Shown: positions 45,551 through 47,790 of the stretch, piece by piece
Position numbering within the stretch: the first letter of the stretch is position 1
How the letters are laid out: every line of letters begins with the position of its first letter
Assembly: GCF_014284305.1 (NCBI RefSeq)
Contig: NZ_JACOFW010000030.1
Span: forward strand, 1-47,790
DNA: 47,790 nucleotides
Reading direction: 5' to 3'
DNA from: Affinundibacterium seohonense
GTDB lineage: Bacteria; Pseudomonadota; Gammaproteobacteria; Burkholderiales; Burkholderiaceae_D
The notes under the pieces: generated by a model
Seen by the model: only the letters and a program-made list of their open reading frames with translations
What the model was told of the DNA's origin: nothing
Database searches by the model: none
Made by a program: the position numbers and the translations under genes

Positions 45551-46468
45551 ATGACCAATTGGTTCCGCCAACATGCCTATGCGATGCGCAGTGCATTGAC
45601 TCATTTACGCGCTGCACCGGGTAATTTTTTGTTTAATGTTTTAGTGATTGCGATTGCCTTGTCTCTGCCAATTGCAGGCTTAACGGTTTTAGAAAATATA
45701 CGCCCAGTCGCATCTCAGTTATCCATAGAACCCGAAGTTAGCGTGTTTCTCAAACCAGAGCTCGCTACTAGCGATGCGGCAGCATTGCAAGCACCGATCA
45801 AAAAGACCCTAAAAGATTTAAAGGTCGAGGCAAAAGTAAGATTTGTGCCTAAAGACAAAGCTTTGGCAACGATGGAGGGCACAAATAATTTGGCAGAAGT
45901 TCTGGCCACTTTGGGTGGCAATCCACTGCCAGACGCCTTTGTTCTCTCACTGTCCAGCGCAGATAGCACAAAAGTCGAACAGTTAACCAGTGCATTGCAA
46001 GGTCTCGATCACATCGATGTGGTGCAAGTGGATTCAGCCTGGGTGAAGCGCTTAGCTGCGCTTTTACATGTCTTGCAAATGGCTTTGCTATTTTTAGCAG
46101 TAACTCTAGCCATCGTTGTGATTGTCGTGATTTTTAATGCGACACGACTCCAAGTCATTTCGCATCAAGCCGAGATCAGTGTCAGTCGCATGTTGGGGGC
46201 CACGAATAGTTTCATTCATAAGCCGTATTACTACACTGGTGCTATGCTAGGTGTGCTCGCAGGTGGCTTAGCCTTAGGTTTAGTGGCGCTATCATTGCAA
46301 CCGTTAAATCAAGCAATTGCCGAATTTGCCAAATTGTATGCTTCCGAGTTTCACCTCAGCCCGCTTGGCATATTGCCAAGTCTAGGTCTAATTCTGATGA
46401 GCAAACTGCTTGGTTTATGTGGCGCCTACCTCTCCGTTCGTCGTCAATTATCGAAAATTGCGGCCTAA
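45551..46468 (+). CDS. ftsX: Cell division protein FtsX
   Basis: A 305-residue membrane partner of FtsE with four membrane segments. After a cytosolic start (MTNWFRQHAYAMRSALTHLR) come helix 1 (about residues 25-47), a periplasmic loop (50-175, ending near VDSAWVKRLAALLHVLQ) that contacts murein-hydrolase activators, helices 2 and 3 around LAVTLAIVVIVVIFNATRLQ and the AMLGVLAGGLALGLVAL segment, and a last helix. The ISVSRMLGATNSFIHKPYYY segment is typical. AAGGA lies 12 bases before the ATG. Confidence 0.95.
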   Translation: MTNWFRQHAYAMRSALTHLRAAPGNFLFNVLVIAIALSLPIAGLTVLENIRPVASQLSIEPEVSVFLKPELATSDAAALQAPIKKTLKDLKVEAKVRFVPKDKALATMEGTNNLAEVLATLGGNPLPDAFVLSLSSADSTKVEQLTSALQGLDHIDVVQVDSAWVKRLAALLHVLQMALLFLAVTLAIVVIVVIFNATRLQVISHQAEISVSRMLGATNSFIHKPYYYTGAMLGVLAGGLALGLVALSLQPLNQAIAEFAKLYASEFHLSPLGILPSLGLILMSKLLGLCGAYLSVRRQLSKIAA

Positions 46469-46506
46469 TCCTGACAAAAGCTAATGCACTCGTGCAACTT
46501 TTCAGG
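46469..46506 (+). other. Imperfect hairpin directly after ftsX
   Basis: CCTGA...AAAAG...TGCAC at 46469-46489 can pair with GTGCA...CTTTT...CAGG up to 46505, with small bulges. It begins right after the ftsX stop. The T-run is inside rather than after the stem, so it could be a weak terminator or a processing site between ftsX and rpoH. Confidence 0.35.
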
Positions 46507-46578
46507 CGCCTTTGGGTCGAATACGCAGATTCCTGCCCTGAAATGCCAGTGAAAATTAATTTTTTTACAGCAAAGATC

Positions 46579-46607
46579 TTGAATTTCGTCGAAACAAACA
46601 GATTATT
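46579..46607 (+). promoter_or_regulatory. Candidate sigma-70 promoter of rpoH
   Basis: TTGAAT (46579-46584) and ATTATT (46602-46607) are 17 bases apart and run into the CIRCE element, so a repressor bound there would block initiation. The -10 is only a partial match to consensus. Confidence 0.45.
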
Positions 46608-46632
46608 AGCACTCATGCCGATTGAGTGCTAA
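46606..46632. promoter_or_regulatory. CIRCE element (HrcA operator) upstream of rpoH
   Basis: TTAGCACTC (46606-46614), nine spacer bases, then GAGTGCTAA (46624-46632): a perfect match to the CIRCE consensus bound by the heat-shock repressor HrcA. It lies about 80 bases before the rpoH start codon, so sigma-32 synthesis should be repressed by HrcA at normal temperature. Confidence 0.93.
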
Positions 46633-46710
46633 TATTAGAACTTGAAGGTACTAAAAACTGTTTTTGGTACGGCTCCATAGATACAATCTGATTTCATATC
46701 AGGAGGAAAC

Positions 46711-47610
46711 ATGACACAAACATCAGCACAAGGCTTTTTGCGTTCTTCGGACAGCACCGCTTTAGCACTGGGGTTTACCGGTACATTAGGCAATATCGAT
46801 GCCTATATCTCTGCGGTCAATCGTTTACCTATGTTGACGCAAGAAGAAGAGATTGATCTTGCAACGAAGTTAAAATTACACAATGACCTCAACGCAGCGC
46901 AACAATTGGTTATGTCGCATTTGCGCTTAGTCGTCTCTATCGCCCGTGGTTACTTAGGTTACGGCTTGCCACACGCTGACTTGATTCAAGAAGGCAATAT
47001 CGGCTTGATGAAAGCGGTCAAGCGTTTCGATCCAGATCAAGGCGTGCGCTTAGTTTCTTATGCGATGCATTGGATCAAGGCCGAGATGCATGAATACATC
47101 CTGAAGAACTGGCGCTTGGTCAAAGTTGCGACAACAAAGGCGCAACGTAAACTGTTCTTTAATCTGCGTTCGAATAAAGAAGGTCTAGACTCCATGACAC
47201 CTTCGCAGATCGATAACTTAGCAAGAAAGTTAGATGTCAAACGCGAAGACGTAATTGAGATGGAAATGCGTTTGTCTGGTCGAGATGTTGCTTTAGATGG
47301 TTCCAGCGACGACGAAGACGAAAAATTTGCGCCGATTGCCTATTTAAAAACTGACGCAGGTGAACCAACCAATGTCATCGAAGCACAGCAATACGATCGC
47401 ATGCAAGGCGAAGGTTTGGAAACTGCATTAGCGAAGCTGGATCCACGTTCACGTCACATCATCGAATCACGCTGGTTGCAAAACGATGACGGCTCTGGTG
47501 CCACTTTGCATGAATTGGCTGACGAATATGGCGTATCTGCGGAACGTATTCGCCAAATCGAAACGGCGGCTTTAAAGAAGATGAAAACAGCGCTTAGCGA
47601 GTATGCTTAA
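46711..47610 (+). CDS. rpoH: RNA polymerase heat-shock sigma factor RpoH (sigma-32)
   Basis: A 299-residue sigma-70-family factor. Region 2 has SHLRLVVSIARGYLGYGLPH, DLIQEGNIGLMKAVKRFDPD and SYAMHWIKAEMHEYILKNWR. The RpoH box QRKLFFNLR (residues 145-153) identifies sigma-32 among related factors. Region 4 ends with EYGVSAERIRQIETAALKKM. It directs RNA polymerase to chaperone and protease genes. AGGAGG lies five bases before the ATG. Regulation is indicated by the CIRCE element upstream. The gene ends with a terminator into whose T-run an IS has inserted. Its place after ftsYEX is the common proteobacterial order. Confidence 0.97.
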   Translation: MTQTSAQGFLRSSDSTALALGFTGTLGNIDAYISAVNRLPMLTQEEEIDLATKLKLHNDLNAAQQLVMSHLRLVVSIARGYLGYGLPHADLIQEGNIGLMKAVKRFDPDQGVRLVSYAMHWIKAEMHEYILKNWRLVKVATTKAQRKLFFNLRSNKEGLDSMTPSQIDNLARKLDVKREDVIEMEMRLSGRDVALDGSSDDEDEKFAPIAYLKTDAGEPTNVIEAQQYDRMQGEGLETALAKLDPRSRHIIESRWLQNDDGSGATLHELADEYGVSAERIRQIETAALKKMKTALSEYA

Positions 47611-47641
47611 GCGAATACTTATTTCAGTCTGAGATAAGCAA

Positions 47642-47665
47642 AAAGGCACTCAATCGAGTGCCTTT
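47642..47665 (+). terminator. Terminator of rpoH, cut by the IS insertion
   Basis: AAAGGCACTC (47642-47651) pairs perfectly with GAGTGCCTTT (47656-47665) around AATC. Only three T residues remain before IS sequence starts at 47666, the same arrangement as at the left end of the window. Confidence 0.85.
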
Positions 47666-47790
47666 CAGACTGCTGACAAACCCCAAAAGGCCTCGCCAAG
47701 TGCGAGGTCTTTTGGTTTAATAGCGGCATGCTAAAAACACCGACACCTTTCCAACACGAATTAGAAATGGTCACCTTGGAACAACTAGTT
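47666..47790 (+). mobile_element. 5' end of an IS element (probably IS1182-like), right copy
   Basis: This is the mirror copy of bases 1-125 and begins CAGACTGCTGACAAACCCC directly after the rpoH terminator. It has the internal hairpin (47683-47715) and the transposase start. The three differences from the left copy (in the hairpin, and at two codon third positions) show that these are two separate genomic copies. The remainder lies outside the window. Confidence 0.8.
47728..47790 (+). CDS. IS transposase, N-terminal fragment (probable IS1182 family)
   Basis: Twenty-one codons from ATG 47728 to the window edge encode the same peptide as the left copy (MLKTPTPFQHELEMVTLEQL plus Val). The gene runs in the same direction as rpoH, just as the left copy runs with its upstream host gene. 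Only the N-terminus is visible, so the family call is tentative. Confidence 0.6.
   Translation, partial: MLKTPTPFQHELEMVTLEQLV

Overview
The window looks like a chromosomal segment of a betaproteobacterium, most likely Oxalobacteraceae (Undibacterium-like). This rests on recognisable Burkholderiales gene blocks (ssb / YajR-like MFS / uvrA; rsmD-coaD-ferredoxin divergent from ftsY-ftsE-ftsX-rpoH), on protein similarity recalled from memory, and on a moderate, fairly AT-rich base composition. No database search was possible. No rRNA, tRNA or CRISPR array was seen.

Layout. Both ends (1-125 and 47666-47790) are outward-facing copies of the 5' end of one insertion sequence, probably IS1182-like. 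Each abuts the hairpin of a rho-independent terminator, and the window stops at the same base of the element on both sides. From left to right: a phytase-like/esterase-like lipoprotein (249-2318); a frameshifted small secreted protein (2656-3043); an unknown 108-residue protein; ornithine cyclodeaminase divergent from an Lrp/AsnC regulator (3.6-5.4 kb); an unknown charged protein; an EAL phosphodiesterase; ssb, MFS and uvrA (7.4-12.6 kb); a cluster of interspersed palindromic repeats; pth; a TonB-dependent receptor (13.6-16.4 kb); a minus-strand SPFH / 30-residue membrane peptide / ribbon-helix-helix operon with its own promoter-operator and terminator (16.7-18.2 kb); a MATE exporter and ychF.

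From 21.0 to 23.7 kb lies a decayed Rhs locus. It holds an Rhs C-terminal fragment whose nuclease-like tip is interrupted by an in-frame amber codon, a candidate immunity gene, and a 5' Rhs-like remnant without a normal start codon. Next is a signalling operon (24.3-30.1 kb): an HD-GYP response regulator, a FIST protein and a large soluble hybrid histidine kinase, resembling NosP/NahK nitric-oxide systems that control cyclic di-GMP. An AraC regulator divergent from an Fsr-like MFS exporter, a phosphoethanolamine-transferase-like membrane enzyme and a chemoreceptor follow. A 176-bp MITE-like element sits in front of a periplasmic cyclophilin and a dicarboxylate symporter.

The right part has a divergent pair of paralogous secreted proteins of unknown function, a GGDEF diguanylate cyclase with an I-site, the ferredoxin-coaD-rsmD block, and ftsY-ftsE-ftsX followed by rpoH. 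rpoH is preceded by a perfect CIRCE element, which implies HrcA control of sigma-32. With EAL, HD-GYP and GGDEF proteins all present, cyclic di-GMP turnover is a recurring theme. The parts most worth following up are the SPFH/peptide/RHH operon, the broken Rhs toxin with its neighbour, the terminator-targeting IS, and the NosP-like operon.
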